DNA of 37,668 nucleotides from a virus. The notes under the pieces are model-generated. The model saw only the letters and a program-made list of their open reading frames with translations, did no database searches and was not told where the DNA came from. The stretch covers positions 1 through 37,668 of IMG/VR virus record IMGVR_UViG_3300025679_000015. The stretch is one strand, 5' to 3'. The translations under genes were made by a program, and so were the position numbers. Shown here piece by piece: positions 24,679-32,810 of this stretch; within the stretch, counting starts at the first letter, position 1, and each line of letters opens with the position of its first letter.

Positions 24679-24845
24679 AGGGTGCGCTCCTTCCGTGCAT
24701 CGACGCGGGCGCTGACCTTACGGGCGAACGCTAGCCGCTCATCCTTGGGCATGCGGGCGATCAGGCGCGGCGTCGCACGAAATGTCGCCACACTGCTCCC
24801 GAGCGCAACCACGCACACGACCCCGAGGAACCAGACCAGCATCAT
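24675..24845 (-). CDS. Small membrane protein between terminase and portal (56 aa)
   Basis: A 56-residue protein with an N-terminal hydrophobic segment (MLVWFLGVVCVVALGSSVA) and a basic helical tail (IARMPKDERLAFARKVSARV). The start ATG overlaps the terminase stop (ATGATG) and the TGA overlaps the portal GTG (GTGA), so it fills the gap between these genes with no spare base. The tight coupling supports it being real. The function is unknown; a single-span inner-membrane protein is likely. Confidence 0.72.
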   Translation of the reverse strand: MMLVWFLGVVCVVALGSSVATFRATPRLIARMPKDERLAFARKVSARVDARKERTL

Positions 24846-26344
24846 GCGGCCACCTTCGGCTTGACGTGAACCACCATGCGGCGAGGACTAGGCACGTACT
24901 CACTGGGCCAGACGGCCTGCATCACCGCGTCACCCGAGTCGGTCGACCGCCCGATCCGCTTCTTGATCTCATCCTTGGTCTCGATCTGGATACGGCCACC
25001 CGAGGCGACACGCCAATGCGGGGCTGTCAGGTCGCCGAGCAGCAGATCGTCATCGGGGAGCGCGAGCGTCGGCGCAAATGCGGGGTCGAGCATCTCGCGC
25101 AGGTTCCACCAAGCGGCCGACCGGCAGTTGACGAAACCGAGTTCACCGCTGCGATCCAAACGGCGCGTACCCTCGCCCGCATTGAACGCGTCGACCGGGA
25201 CGTCATTCTCGCGCAGCTTGTCAACGACACCAGCGCCCATATTGAGCACATCGACTATCGCCTTGCCGCCGCCCGCACCGCGCAGAATGCCCTCAGCGCG
25301 CCCAGCCGTTTCCATCGTGCCTTCAAGCCTGGTGTAGCGCAGGGTATCGATGATGTGCCCGTGCAGCGGTGCCATCACAGTCTGGTCGCTGCCGTACCGT
25401 GCGACGTCGACCCCGACTGTCGTCAATGGGGGAAGCGGAGCGCCGCTGGTCTTCCACGCCTTCCAACGCTCCACCGCTGCCTCAATCCACGACAGCGGGA
25501 TCACCCCAGCCTCATCGGAGGTGTGGAACTCACCCAGCACACGGTTAGCGAACAGCGCCGAGTTCTCACCCCACTGCCGACGTCGCGCATCGACCCATTC
25601 GCGGGAAATACGGCCCGCGGTGATCGCCTCCTCGACAGTGACGTGCCGCGTCCACCAATCCTCAAGACCCTCCCGCTTGGTGTGGATCTCATAGAACCGC
25701 CCCGACGGCTCGCCAGGGGTTGAGAACGCCAGCGCGTACGCGTCGATGCTCTCCCCGTTCGCACCCGAGAACGCGCCCTCGGCGGCGTCGAACGTCGCCG
25801 GGATGATCGCCTTGGACTCATCGAAGATGTAAAGCACAAAGTCGGCGTGGACACCCTCGATCAGCGCCGGGTTGTCGGATGCGACAGCGAACGCCGACCC
25901 GCTCGCCAGCTTGATCGTCAACGTCAGCAGCTCGCTGCGCTCATTGAACGGGCCCCGGCCGACGACGTCCCAGCGGATACGCTTCGCCCACTTGCGGATC
26001 TCGGGCCACAGGTAGAACTCCAACTGCCGCCACGCGCCGGCGGTCGTCGCAACCTTCCAGTCAGCACGCAGCCAGTCCCGCGAACACGCAAACCACAGGA
26101 CCGCGAGCGCGTTGACCGTCGTCTTACCGAGCCCGTGTGGCCCGCGGACGGCGGCCCGGTGATATTCGGCGATCGCGGCGAGGATCTCGGCCTGGTAGGC
26201 GGTCAGACCGCCCGTGCCTGACCAGTCGATGCAGTCACGGGCGAACGCCTCGGGGCTACTCACCCACGCGGGCGCCGCCGCGAGTACCTCGGGCAGATTC
26301 CAGGCGGCCAATGCCGCGCGCTCAACTTCGGCGAGAAGGTTCAT
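24842..26344 (-). CDS. Terminase large subunit (500 aa)
   Basis: This ATPase/nuclease packages the genome into the prohead. Walker A is RGPHGLGKTT (about 67-76). Walker B is DFVLYIFDES (about 168-177). The nuclease domain has its three acidic residues in GVDVARYGSD (D313), KAIVDVLNMG (D365) and STDSGDAVMQAVWP (D472). The length of 500 residues is in the normal range. The start ATG overlaps the previous stop as ATGA. Its place upstream of the small membrane gene and the portal fusion is typical. The small subunit is not next to it (see the gene at 36114). Confidence 0.95.
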   Translation of the reverse strand: MNLLAEVERAALAAWNLPEVLAAAPAWVSSPEAFARDCIDWSGTGGLTAYQAEILAAIAEYHRAAVRGPHGLGKTTVNALAVLWFACSRDWLRADWKVATTAGAWRQLEFYLWPEIRKWAKRIRWDVVGRGPFNERSELLTLTIKLASGSAFAVASDNPALIEGVHADFVLYIFDESKAIIPATFDAAEGAFSGANGESIDAYALAFSTPGEPSGRFYEIHTKREGLEDWWTRHVTVEEAITAGRISREWVDARRRQWGENSALFANRVLGEFHTSDEAGVIPLSWIEAAVERWKAWKTSGAPLPPLTTVGVDVARYGSDQTVMAPLHGHIIDTLRYTRLEGTMETAGRAEGILRGAGGGKAIVDVLNMGAGVVDKLRENDVPVDAFNAGEGTRRLDRSGELGFVNCRSAAWWNLREMLDPAFAPTLALPDDDLLLGDLTAPHWRVASGGRIQIETKDEIKKRIGRSTDSGDAVMQAVWPSEYVPSPRRMVVHVKPKVAA

Positions 26345-26706
26345 GAGTCGTAGATCAGCACCCCAACCGGGGCCTTACCGAACCGCTGCTCAGGGGCGGC
26401 GTTGATCTGATACCACAACGCCACCAGCCCCGACGTCACCGGCCAGTTGATAGCACCAGCGGGACCCGCGAGAACGTCAAGGAACCAGGCGAGGTCATCA
26501 TTGTCATCAGGTCGCTGATGCCACGTGCCGGCCACGAAGGTCGTGCTGGTGTCAGGTTCGACACCATCAGCGAGCAGCGCGATGACACCGGGGAACTGTG
26601 AGGGGTCGAGGTTGCTGCCGTCGAACGCGAAGGTCTGCAGCGGCACCCCGACCCAGGTGGTGTCTTGGACAAAGATCCGCTGGGGCTGCGGCCGGTCGAA
26701 TCGCAT
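26341..26706 (-). CDS. Hypothetical protein upstream of terminase (121 aa)
   Basis: The protein has DTTWVGVPLQTFAFDGSNLD and LVALWYQINAAPEQRF with an aromatic, beta-rich pattern. No family is named. The ATG is preceded by GGAGG at good spacing, and the gene ends with an ATGA overlap with the terminase gene. It sits between the repeat-containing fibre protein and the terminase, so a structural role is possible. Confidence 0.6.
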   Translation of the reverse strand: MRFDRPQPQRIFVQDTTWVGVPLQTFAFDGSNLDPSQFPGVIALLADGVEPDTSTTFVAGTWHQRPDDNDDLAWFLDVLAGPAGAINWPVTSGLVALWYQINAAPEQRFGKAPVGVLIYDS

Positions 26707-26719
26707 CACAGCCTCCGAG

Positions 26720-28660
26720 TCATGAGTTGGCCAAGATTAGCCGAAGGTTCGGTGTCGAGACGGGTCCAGCTTGCCACGTGGTGGTCGGGCGCCCAGCGCG
26801 GACGCGCCACGCCGTCGCGGTGGCAGGCAGCGAGGTCATGTCGGTGGCGGGTGCGCTGTCGGACGCGAACACCCCAATCGAGGCTGTGAACGGCGCTGTT
26901 TCGTGGGCCGGTGCAGGGTCAGCCATGAACACGCCGAGCGCGGTGTTGGTGCTGGTCGAGTCGAAGCCACCCAGCCCGACGTCATGCGCGGAGACTGATC
27001 GGGCACCAGCGACACCTGCCGTGGTGTCGGTGGCGGGTGAACTATCGGCGACAACACGGGCGCCGCTAGTTGCCCTGGTCGCGGCGTCGCTCGCACCGGC
27101 CGTGTCCGCTGCGGTAGCGGACCCGAGCCGAAACGACGACGCGGGAGCGTCGGTGGCGTGCGCCGTGTCCGAGCAGGAGCGGCCCATCACGACGCCAGGT
27201 GTCGCGGTATCAGTCGCGGCCGCGGTGTCGACGGCGGCGGCGTGCAGGACCGCGCCAGATATCGAACCACTGTCAACAGCTGGGGCGCTGTCGAGCGCAG
27301 GGGTGGCCAAGATGATTGGGCTGCCGACAGCCGAATCGGTAGCGTGCGCCGTATCGGCAGTCGTGACCGAGCCCGGCCGCGATGACCCCACCGCAACATC
27401 AGTCGCGTGCGCCGTATCCGATGCGGTGACCGTACTCGAGCGGAACGTGCCAGCAGCGGTGTCGACGGCCGCCGCCGTGTCCGCGGTGGTGAGGGTGTAT
27501 TCCACGAACTGCTGCTGATCGGTGTCGCGGATCAGCACATCCTCAACGACCGAGACCGTCACCAAGGTCGCCCCGCCGAGCGAGCCGTACGTGTCGCCGT
27601 AAACGCCGAGGTACCTGTCAGACGTGCCGCCACCTGTGCCATCGGTGGCTGCCGCCGTGTCGGCTGCGGCCCGGGTGAACGCGCCAGCCTTAGTCGCCGT
27701 ATCCGTCGCCGCAGCCGTGTCGGGCGGTCCGCGGGTGAGCGCCGCCGAGAACGTGAGCGTTTCGGTCGCATGCGCAGCATCTGCGACAGCGCGGGTGTGC
27801 GCAAGCAGCGTTTTGACCGCCGAATCGGTCGCCGCCGCGGTGTCGGATGCAGTGACGTGCCGCCCCATCGCCGGCATCGCGACGTCCGTGGCATGCGCTG
27901 TATCCGATGCGGTCACGCTCGCGGTGCGCTGCTGCGTCAACGTCTCCGTCGCGTGCGCAGTATCCGAGCAGCTCGCGGTCATGACGGCCGGCCCGAGGGG
28001 ACCGATCAGCGTCGCCTGACTAGCGTGCGCGAACGCACCCACGTTCTTAGTCCAACCGCTGGTCGTGTTGGCGCTGCTGACATGCCGCACCAAAGTGACC
28101 GTCGCAGCCCCGGTGTTCTTGCCGGTCAGGCTGCCAGAGTGCCCAGTGATCGGCGACGCATCGTTGTCGTCGTACACACCCCACACCACCGACGCCGACC
28201 CCGCAGAAACGGTGATCGCGAGCTCGAACCGATACCAGTTGCCGGGGGTCAGCGCGATACCCGTCCCGGTCGCGATGATCCCGGTCGTGTCCTCCACGTA
28301 AGGGATGCCCGAGGAGTTGACCGACAGGCGGCATGCGGTGCCGCTCGCATTGCGAATGTCGATGATCCGATCCACCCCGGCCGGCAACCCGGCACCGTTC
28401 CACTGGTGCGCCGTCCTCTCCGCGCTGTGCGTTGCCTCGCTGACCACGTACTCCGCGAACGACCCCGTCGACCCGCTCGTGAACAGCCACGTCTCACCGC
28501 TGCCCTGACAACTGGGCACCGCGACGCCAGTGTCGGCGACAAGCGTCGCGCCTGTCCCCAACCCGATCGTCATCCCCGACTGGCCACCGGTCGAGGAGTT
28601 ACCCGACGTGATCGCGGTGCCGTCAGCCAACCCCTGCGGGAAGGTTCGCGCGGTCGTCAT
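26720..28660 (-). CDS. LamG-like protein with DTAHATD-type repeats, tail fibre-like (646 aa)
   Basis: Residues ~15-215 resemble a concanavalin/LamG-type lectin domain (GNWYRFELAITVSAGSASVV, then VYDDNDASPITGHSGSL). Residues ~228-610 are a chain of about 16 units containing a core such as SDTAHATD, ADTAAATD or DSAPATD, with a Ser/Thr/Val-rich strand between. One non-repeat insert (about 345-395) holds SDRYLGVYGDTYGS. The C-terminus ends LRLILANS. The start overlaps the previous stop as TGATG. The Ala/Thr/Asp composition and repeats suggest a fibrous virion protein. The carbohydrate role is inferred from the LamG-like part only. Confidence 0.7.
   Translation of the reverse strand: MTTARTFPQGLADGTAITSGNSSTGGQSGMTIGLGTGATLVADTGVAVPSCQGSGETWLFTSGSTGSFAEYVVSEATHSAERTAHQWNGAGLPAGVDRIIDIRNASGTACRLSVNSSGIPYVEDTTGIIATGTGIALTPGNWYRFELAITVSAGSASVVWGVYDDNDASPITGHSGSLTGKNTGAATVTLVRHVSSANTTSGWTKNVGAFAHASQATLIGPLGPAVMTASCSDTAHATETLTQQRTASVTASDTAHATDVAMPAMGRHVTASDTAAATDSAVKTLLAHTRAVADAAHATETLTFSAALTRGPPDTAAATDTATKAGAFTRAAADTAAATDGTGGGTSDRYLGVYGDTYGSLGGATLVTVSVVEDVLIRDTDQQQFVEYTLTTADTAAAVDTAAGTFRSSTVTASDTAHATDVAVGSSRPGSVTTADTAHATDSAVGSPIILATPALDSAPAVDSGSISGAVLHAAAVDTAAATDTATPGVVMGRSCSDTAHATDAPASSFRLGSATAADTAGASDAATRATSGARVVADSSPATDTTAGVAGARSVSAHDVGLGGFDSTSTNTALGVFMADPAPAHETAPFTASIGVFASDSAPATDMTSLPATATAWRVRAGRPTTTWQAGPVSTPNLRLILANS
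26831..27979 (-). repeat. Tandem DTAHATD-type repeats (about 16 units)
   Basis: On the plus strand these show as recurring GCGTGCGCCGT and TGTCCGATGCGGT-like blocks, encoding A-S-D-T-A-H-A-T-D, T-A-D-T-A-A-A-V-D, C-S-D-T-A-H-A-T-D and related cores at roughly 18-30 residue spacing. The same core, including GSDTAHASDVATG, also occurs in the N-terminal part of the neighbouring beta-helix gene at about 29.75 kb. Confidence 0.75.
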
Positions 28661-30099
28661 CAGTAGCCCCTGCTGTTGATGGCCACGAGGTTGTCCTTGT
28701 ACAGGTTGTCGCTGTACGTCGTGATCGAGCTAGTGCTGCTGTTCGGCGCGAAACACCACGTGCTGTTGCCGCCCGTGTTAGTCGACACCCCGGTCCAGCC
28801 GTGGCCGTCGCTCGCCCAACCGCCCTGGTTGTGCCCGAACCGGTTGTGGATCATTTCGGCGATAGTGATGTGCGCGCCGAGGGAGTTACTCGCGATGTTG
28901 ATGCAGAAGATCCCGCCGTCGAAGTCGTTGTAGCTGACCTTCACACCGCTGGTGATCTGAACGCCGGTGTTTTGGTTGACCTGCAGGCAGGAGTTGTTTT
29001 GGAAGTTGGGGCCGAACTCGCGAATGTTGTTCGCGCTGCCGTTGCCCGACGTCGCGGTGCTCGCGTTCCACGTCGCACCGTCGCCGAACGTCGGGTCAAC
29101 GAACCCGCGGAACGTGCACCCGATGATCTCCATGTTCTGACCGCCCTGAAACTGGCAGCAGTCGGAATGGCAAGGCCCAGGAGCGACACCGTTACGCTTC
29201 TGCCCACCGTCGGTCAGGTCCGCGCACAGGTCATGGACATAACAGTTGTAGTGGTAGGCGTTCGCGTTGTTCGGCTGCGCGCCGCTACCCGGGTTACGAG
29301 GCCCGAACCCGTCGATGGTGCGCCAAATTTCGCAACGCCACGCCGTGTAGTTCCCGCCGATCAGCCCGTTACCGTTGTTCTTCAACGTCGGGTTGAAGAA
29401 ACAGTCGAAGAACTTGACGCCGCTGATCAGCCCCGACGTGCACGTGACCAGCTGCGAGGCGGTGCTCGAGGAACCGCAGAACTCGCAACTGTAGAACGTG
29501 ACACCGGCTGCGGTGACCGTGACCGCACCAGTGAACTTCACGCCGATGATGATCTGGTTCGCGGTGGAGAAGATCAGGTTGCCGGATGCGAACCCCGCGG
29601 CGGTCTGCGACGTCAACGACCCGACCGCGATCTTGTGCACGCTGTACTGGCCGTTCGGGCCGACCTGCGTCCCCGCAGCGGTCGAGGCGATCGTCGCCGG
29701 CTGCCACAGTTCCTTCGCCGGCGCGATCGAGGAACCACCTACCGCACCGGTCGCAACATCGCTCGCGTGCGCCGTGTCCGAGCCGGTGCGCGCCAACCGG
29801 ATCGCGGTCGTCAACTGCTCGACCGTGGGTGCGCTATCCGCGGCGCCGCGGTGGCTCGCGATGAACTGCAGCAACCCGTCGTTGGCGATAGCAACATCCA
29901 TCGCCGCCGCGATCTTGCGGGTCGACGGTCCGATGACCGCGTCGAACGCCTGCGCCGCATCGCTCGCCGTCAGCAGATGCTTGCGGGCGGTGCTCATCGA
30001 CTCAATCGCGGTCGCGATATCGAACACCGTCTGCGACGTCGCGGACGGGAACCCGCTCTGCCCGATGTGAACCTTACGGACCCGCGTCAACGACGGCAT
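28660..30099 (-). CDS. Beta-helix tail fibre/spike-like protein (479 aa)
   Basis: The first ~120 residues contain repeat cores related to those of the next gene (LTASDAAQAFDAV, GSDTAHASDVATG). The rest has beta-helix-like short strands with many Cys and Asn (VTFYSCEFCGSS, ISGVKFFDCFFNP, MEIIGCTFRGF, VQITSGVKVSYNDF), as in pectate-lyase-like spike proteins. Unusually many Cys are present for a cytoplasmic phage protein. The ATG starts one base after the preceding stop; a longer form with 12 more residues is possible. It may be a receptor-binding spike or an adaptor for the next protein. No catalytic residue can be named. Confidence 0.7.
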   Translation of the reverse strand: MPSLTRVRKVHIGQSGFPSATSQTVFDIATAIESMSTARKHLLTASDAAQAFDAVIGPSTRKIAAAMDVAIANDGLLQFIASHRGAADSAPTVEQLTTAIRLARTGSDTAHASDVATGAVGGSSIAPAKELWQPATIASTAAGTQVGPNGQYSVHKIAVGSLTSQTAAGFASGNLIFSTANQIIIGVKFTGAVTVTAAGVTFYSCEFCGSSSTASQLVTCTSGLISGVKFFDCFFNPTLKNNGNGLIGGNYTAWRCEIWRTIDGFGPRNPGSGAQPNNANAYHYNCYVHDLCADLTDGGQKRNGVAPGPCHSDCCQFQGGQNMEIIGCTFRGFVDPTFGDGATWNASTATSGNGSANNIREFGPNFQNNSCLQVNQNTGVQITSGVKVSYNDFDGGIFCINIASNSLGAHITIAEMIHNRFGHNQGGWASDGHGWTGVSTNTGGNSTWCFAPNSSTSSITTYSDNLYKDNLVAINSRGY

Positions 30100-30100
30100 G

Positions 30101-30631
30101 TCAGGTGCCGCGCAGGTGATGAGCCCATTCGACAACCAGTTCCTGGTTCGCGTCCTTCGGAATCGGTGAACCGATCAACGCACGCGCGACCGTATGCCCA
30201 GCAGTCGACGTCGCATCAGCGAGCGCATCGTTGACCAACACAACCTCAGTCAACGGCACCACTGTTGTCGCGACCCCAGCCAACCACGTGCACTGGTAGG
30301 TGATCGACCACGACGTCACACCGGCGACCGTCACCTGCGCCGAGCTCGGGAACGTCGCATCGAACCCAGCATCGGAGCCGGTCACGTACGTGTCGAGCGC
30401 CGACCCCGCGCCGGCCTTGCCAGGTGTCGTCGACCCGGTGCCCAACTTCATGCCGGTCGGCACCGCCAGCGCACCCGCGATACCCGCGCCACGCTCCGCG
30501 TACATCTGATCCCCGACAGCGGTGACCAGATTGTGGGTAACGATGCACAGCAGCAGTTCACCGTTCGGGCCGAACTTGCGGACCGTGACGGTCCCGCTGA
30601 TGCCGAGCCCGCTAGCTGATCGGCGCCTCAC
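30101..30631 (-). CDS. Phage fibre/tip-like structural protein (176 aa)
   Basis: The core reads VRKFGPNGELLLCIVTHNLV, then GDQMYAERGAGIAG, MKLGTGSTTPGKAGAGSAL, FDATFPSSAQVTVAG and a C-terminal ATSTAGHTVARALIGSPIPK. This is a recognisable pattern of small siphovirus structural proteins at fibre tips, but the gene is not named. No ATG fits the core; the chosen GTG (reading V-R-R-R-S-A-S) overlaps the HNH gene end by 20 bases. The HNH gene may have been inserted at this point, leaving the original start altered. Confidence 0.6.
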   Translation of the reverse strand: MRRRSASGLGISGTVTVRKFGPNGELLLCIVTHNLVTAVGDQMYAERGAGIAGALAVPTGMKLGTGSTTPGKAGAGSALDTYVTGSDAGFDATFPSSAQVTVAGVTSWSITYQCTWLAGVATTVVPLTEVVLVNDALADATSTAGHTVARALIGSPIPKDANQELVVEWAHHLRGT

Positions 30632-31196
30632 GACGAGACCTGCCGAGTTTCTCGCCCGACGCCCAGCGCGCCTTCGCGACCTCCGAATTGCGGGCAACCA
30701 TCTTCGCCCTGTACTCGGGATCGCGCCACCGCGCACGAGACTGCTCCGCGAACGCGGCCTTTTGCTCGGGTGTGCGGTGGCGCGGCGCAACAGGGATGCG
30801 TTCGGTCGGCCGGACGCGCTGCCGCTTCCTCGTCCCGTGCTCCTTCTGCTCGATACGCTTGATCACGTTGCAGTTCGCACACAGCAGCGCGTAGCGGGTA
30901 CCGTCGTCGGCCATCACCGCACGGTAAAGCGCATTCTGACCTTGTCTCTTGGCTCTCTCGACCGCCCCGTCGCCGGCCACATGGTCGATCTGCAACGCAC
31001 GCGCATCGGCGAACCCGCACCGCTGACACTTGCCCCCGAGGTGAGCAAGCGCGCGGGCGCGCAGCGTCTGACTGGATTCGCCCTGCGTGACCGAGAAGCA
31101 CGCCACGCAATAGGCCGAAAGCCCGTCGGCACGGGCCTTGTTCCGGTAGAACTCGCCGATTTCCTTCTCGACCCCGCACCTCGGGCACCTCTTCAT
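30612..31196 (-). CDS. HNH homing-type endonuclease (194 aa)
   Basis: The N-terminus holds a zinc ribbon CPRCG...CVAC (C4, C7, C30, C33). The HNH fold follows: CQRCG (C57, C60), LQIDHVAGDG (D71, H72), and LLCANCNVIKR (C106, C109, N110, K113). The C-terminal part carries short DNA-binding repeats like NUMOD3 (RWRDPEYRAKMVARN, then ARWASGEK). The gene separates two fibre-like genes, and a free-standing homing endonuclease is the likely reading. The start ATG has GGAGG almost touching it. The gene has its own possible promoter (31203-31232), as often seen for mobile endonucleases in phages. Confidence 0.9.
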   Translation of the reverse strand: MKRCPRCGVEKEIGEFYRNKARADGLSAYCVACFSVTQGESSQTLRARALAHLGGKCQRCGFADARALQIDHVAGDGAVERAKRQGQNALYRAVMADDGTRYALLCANCNVIKRIEQKEHGTRKRQRVRPTERIPVAPRHRTPEQKAAFAEQSRARWRDPEYRAKMVARNSEVAKARWASGEKLGRSRREAPIS

Positions 31197-31202
31197 GCCT
31201 CC

Positions 31203-31232
31203 AGTGTAGGCGCTAGTTCAATAGAAGATCAA
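31203..31232 (-). promoter_or_regulatory. Possible sigma-70-type promoter for the HNH gene
   Basis: On the transcribed strand TTGATC (31232-31227) and TACACT (31208-31203) are 18 bases apart, a good -35/-10 pair with the actinobacterial TANNNT form. It lies directly between the stop of the fibre gene at 31234 and the HNH start at 31196. The -10 ends only 6 bases before the ATG, so the transcript would be nearly leaderless. Confidence 0.4.
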
Positions 31233-31233
31233 G

Positions 31234-31854
31234 TCAGTTTGTGACACTCTCGGTCACGGTCAGCTGGTCGCCGCTGGTGTTGAATGTCGCAGGAGCGCTC
31301 AAAAGTGTCTCGAACAGCATCTGCCCGGACAGCAGCGACGTGAAGATCCCCATCTTCGCGACCGTGACGGGCAGGCTGTCGGTGCCGTTCGCGGTGAACA
31401 CGGCGGTCAGCGTGTAGCTGGCGACGCCGGTCGTGTGAGCGTAGGCGCAGATCTTGCGGATCAGCCCACCGCCGGCGGTCGTGATCTCCGACGGCAGGGT
31501 CGTGTCCGTCGCGTTCGCGGCACCGCTGTCAGCCGTGAGTCCCATGAAGATCGCTGGCGCGCCGCCGCCGAGGATCTGATACACACCCGACGCCGGGGTC
31601 GAGCCGGCCGCGCCACCAGGTGTCGCAGGGTTGTACCAGCGGTCGACCGTAGCAACGGTCGACGTGTTGGACACGATCACACCGAACACGCCGGCCATGA
31701 CGATCACGTGACCGGCCCACTGGTTGGATGTCCACGCCTTACCCGTGTCGGACGCGGTGGTGCCGGTCGGGCTCGAGGTGGTTGTGCCTGTCACGCCGAC
31801 AATGTCGCCACCCATCTGGCGGGCTTGCGCATCATTGCCCACATTTACCTTCAT
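31234..31854 (-). CDS. Fibre-tip-like structural protein (206 aa)
   Basis: The protein is Thr/Ser/Gly-rich: TGTTTSSPTGTTASDTG, TVATVDRWYNPATPGG, IFMGLTADSGAANATDT, LIRKICAYAHTTGVASYTLT, and the C-terminal ATFNTSGDQLTVTESVTN. This last end is common in small siphovirus tail proteins. It resembles, in the order of its segments, the gene at 30101 on the other side of the HNH endonuclease, so the two may be distant paralogues. It starts with ATGA overlapping the previous gene. A virion tail-tip role is likely, without proof. Confidence 0.65.
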   Translation of the reverse strand: MKVNVGNDAQARQMGGDIVGVTGTTTSSPTGTTASDTGKAWTSNQWAGHVIVMAGVFGVIVSNTSTVATVDRWYNPATPGGAAGSTPASGVYQILGGGAPAIFMGLTADSGAANATDTTLPSEITTAGGGLIRKICAYAHTTGVASYTLTAVFTANGTDSLPVTVAKMGIFTSLLSGQMLFETLLSAPATFNTSGDQLTVTESVTN

Positions 31855-32360
31855 GCGGTCACCTCAGGCGATGAGGCGGCCTGAACTTCCGGCTTGAACC
31901 CTGCGTCGAGCGCCGCATCCGTCGGGTAGTCGGTTGGGAGCAGCTCCGAGACGGGCGGATCACCGGGTACGACACCCGCGGACTCGGAGGCCAGCGCCTC
32001 CGTTGGGCTCGGCCCGTCCCAACCCTCGGGGACACCAGACGGGCAGCCGAGCTCTTCGGCAAGCAGATCCTGCGTCGGGATCGACTCAGGCACCGCGACC
32101 CACGCCGGCGGTTCATGGGAATGCCGCACCCACAACCCGTCAGGCCCGGCGACCGCCGACAGGATCTGCAACCGCGAGTACCCGCCGTCACCGGTCGGGA
32201 CGGTCACGATCGTCACCCTCGACCCGTCGAGACGCGCGGCGCGTTCCTCGGTCAGCACCGCTCCGGACCCGTCAGGGTGCAGCTGCGGTTTGCCGTCGGC
32301 GTCGAGGACCGGCGCGTTCTGCCACGCTTTCGCGGCGGTGTTCCCGAGGAAGATGTGCAT
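31851..32360 (-). CDS. Hypothetical virion-associated protein (169 aa)
   Basis: The N-terminus (MHIFLGNTAAKAWQNAPVLD) is followed by a beta domain (SRVTIVTVPTGDGGYSRLQI, then LWVRHSHEPPAW) and then a long Pro/Glu/Asp-rich tail (TEALASESAGVVPGDPPVSE). The ATG has GGAGGT upstream. No family is recognised. It ends with ATGA into a fibre-like gene, so a structural role is reasonable but unproven. Confidence 0.62.
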   Translation of the reverse strand: MHIFLGNTAAKAWQNAPVLDADGKPQLHPDGSGAVLTEERAARLDGSRVTIVTVPTGDGGYSRLQILSAVAGPDGLWVRHSHEPPAWVAVPESIPTQDLLAEELGCPSGVPEGWDGPSPTEALASESAGVVPGDPPVSELLPTDYPTDAALDAGFKPEVQAASSPEVTA

Positions 32361-32425
32361 CAGCGACCTCCGTGCTCGACGGTTGACGGGGCAAAGCTAC
32401 CACCAGCAGCGCAGCGACACGCACA

Positions 32426-32462
32426 AGCGCCCCACCCCAGATAGACACCAGGATGGGGCGCT
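32426..32462 (-). terminator. 9-bp hairpin after the 86-residue gene
   Basis: AGCGCCCCA (32426-32434) and its complement TGGGGCGCT (32454-32462) form a perfect 9-bp stem with a 19-base loop just after the stop of the gene at 32476. The transcribed strand then reads TGTGCGTGTCGC, with no U-run. It is a probable terminator or attenuator between this gene and the fibre genes. Confidence 0.55.
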
Positions 32463-32475
32463 AGGGAGTAGCAGG

Positions 32476-32736
32476 TTACTCGTCGCGGCCAAACGCTTGA
32501 TCGCGCGCGCGGCGCAAAACGGCGATCAACTTGTTGATGTTCGTACGGTCGAGGGTGACGTACCATCCGGCCTGCTCGCGGGTGAACTGCTTACTCGGCT
32601 GCACGGATGCGATCTGGAAATACTCGGTGCCGCGTTGCCAGCGGACCTCGATCGCACCGTCGAAGATCGGGTCCTTGGTCTCGTCGTTGTCGACGTAGGC
32701 GGTCGGCTGGGTCGTGGCGACTGTCTCTTTTGGCAT
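32476..32736 (-). CDS. Hypothetical protein (86 aa)
   Basis: The protein starts PKETVATTQPTAYVDNDETK and contains EVRWQRGTEYFQIASVQPS, then GWYVTLDRTNINKLIAVLRR. This pattern is seen in small uncharacterised actinophage proteins. The second half is a helix with a basic face. An alternative start 6 codons upstream (MEAGST) exists; the chosen ATG has AGGT before it. It is followed by a hairpin terminator. Confidence 0.65.
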   Translation of the reverse strand: MPKETVATTQPTAYVDNDETKDPIFDGAIEVRWQRGTEYFQIASVQPSKQFTREQAGWYVTLDRTNINKLIAVLRRARDQAFGRDE

Positions 32737-32810
32737 GGTGCTACCTGCTTCCATCACGGAGGTTCCGCATCTCGCGGAGCGCACGGCATCACGCCAGCGC
32801 ACTGCCCAGA

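Noticed and set aside
24782-25723. Plus-strand open frame of 313 residues opposite the terminase
   Set aside because: The terminase on the minus strand has clear Walker and nuclease motifs, so the plus frame is a shadow.
26831-27979. Possible CRISPR array from short repeated blocks
   Set aside because: The repeats are degenerate, vary in spacing, and are in frame as protein repeats. They lack identical repeats with unique spacers and any cas genes.
27407-28666. Plus-strand open frame of 419 residues opposite the repeat protein
   Set aside because: Arg-rich shadow of a repeat-encoding gene. The repeated DNA produces an apparent long frame.
28801-30234. Long open frame on the plus strand (477 residues) opposite the beta-helix gene
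   Set aside because: It reads antisense to a better-supported gene, is very Arg/Val/Ala-rich with no domain pattern, and crosses gene boundaries. It is a GC-rich shadow.
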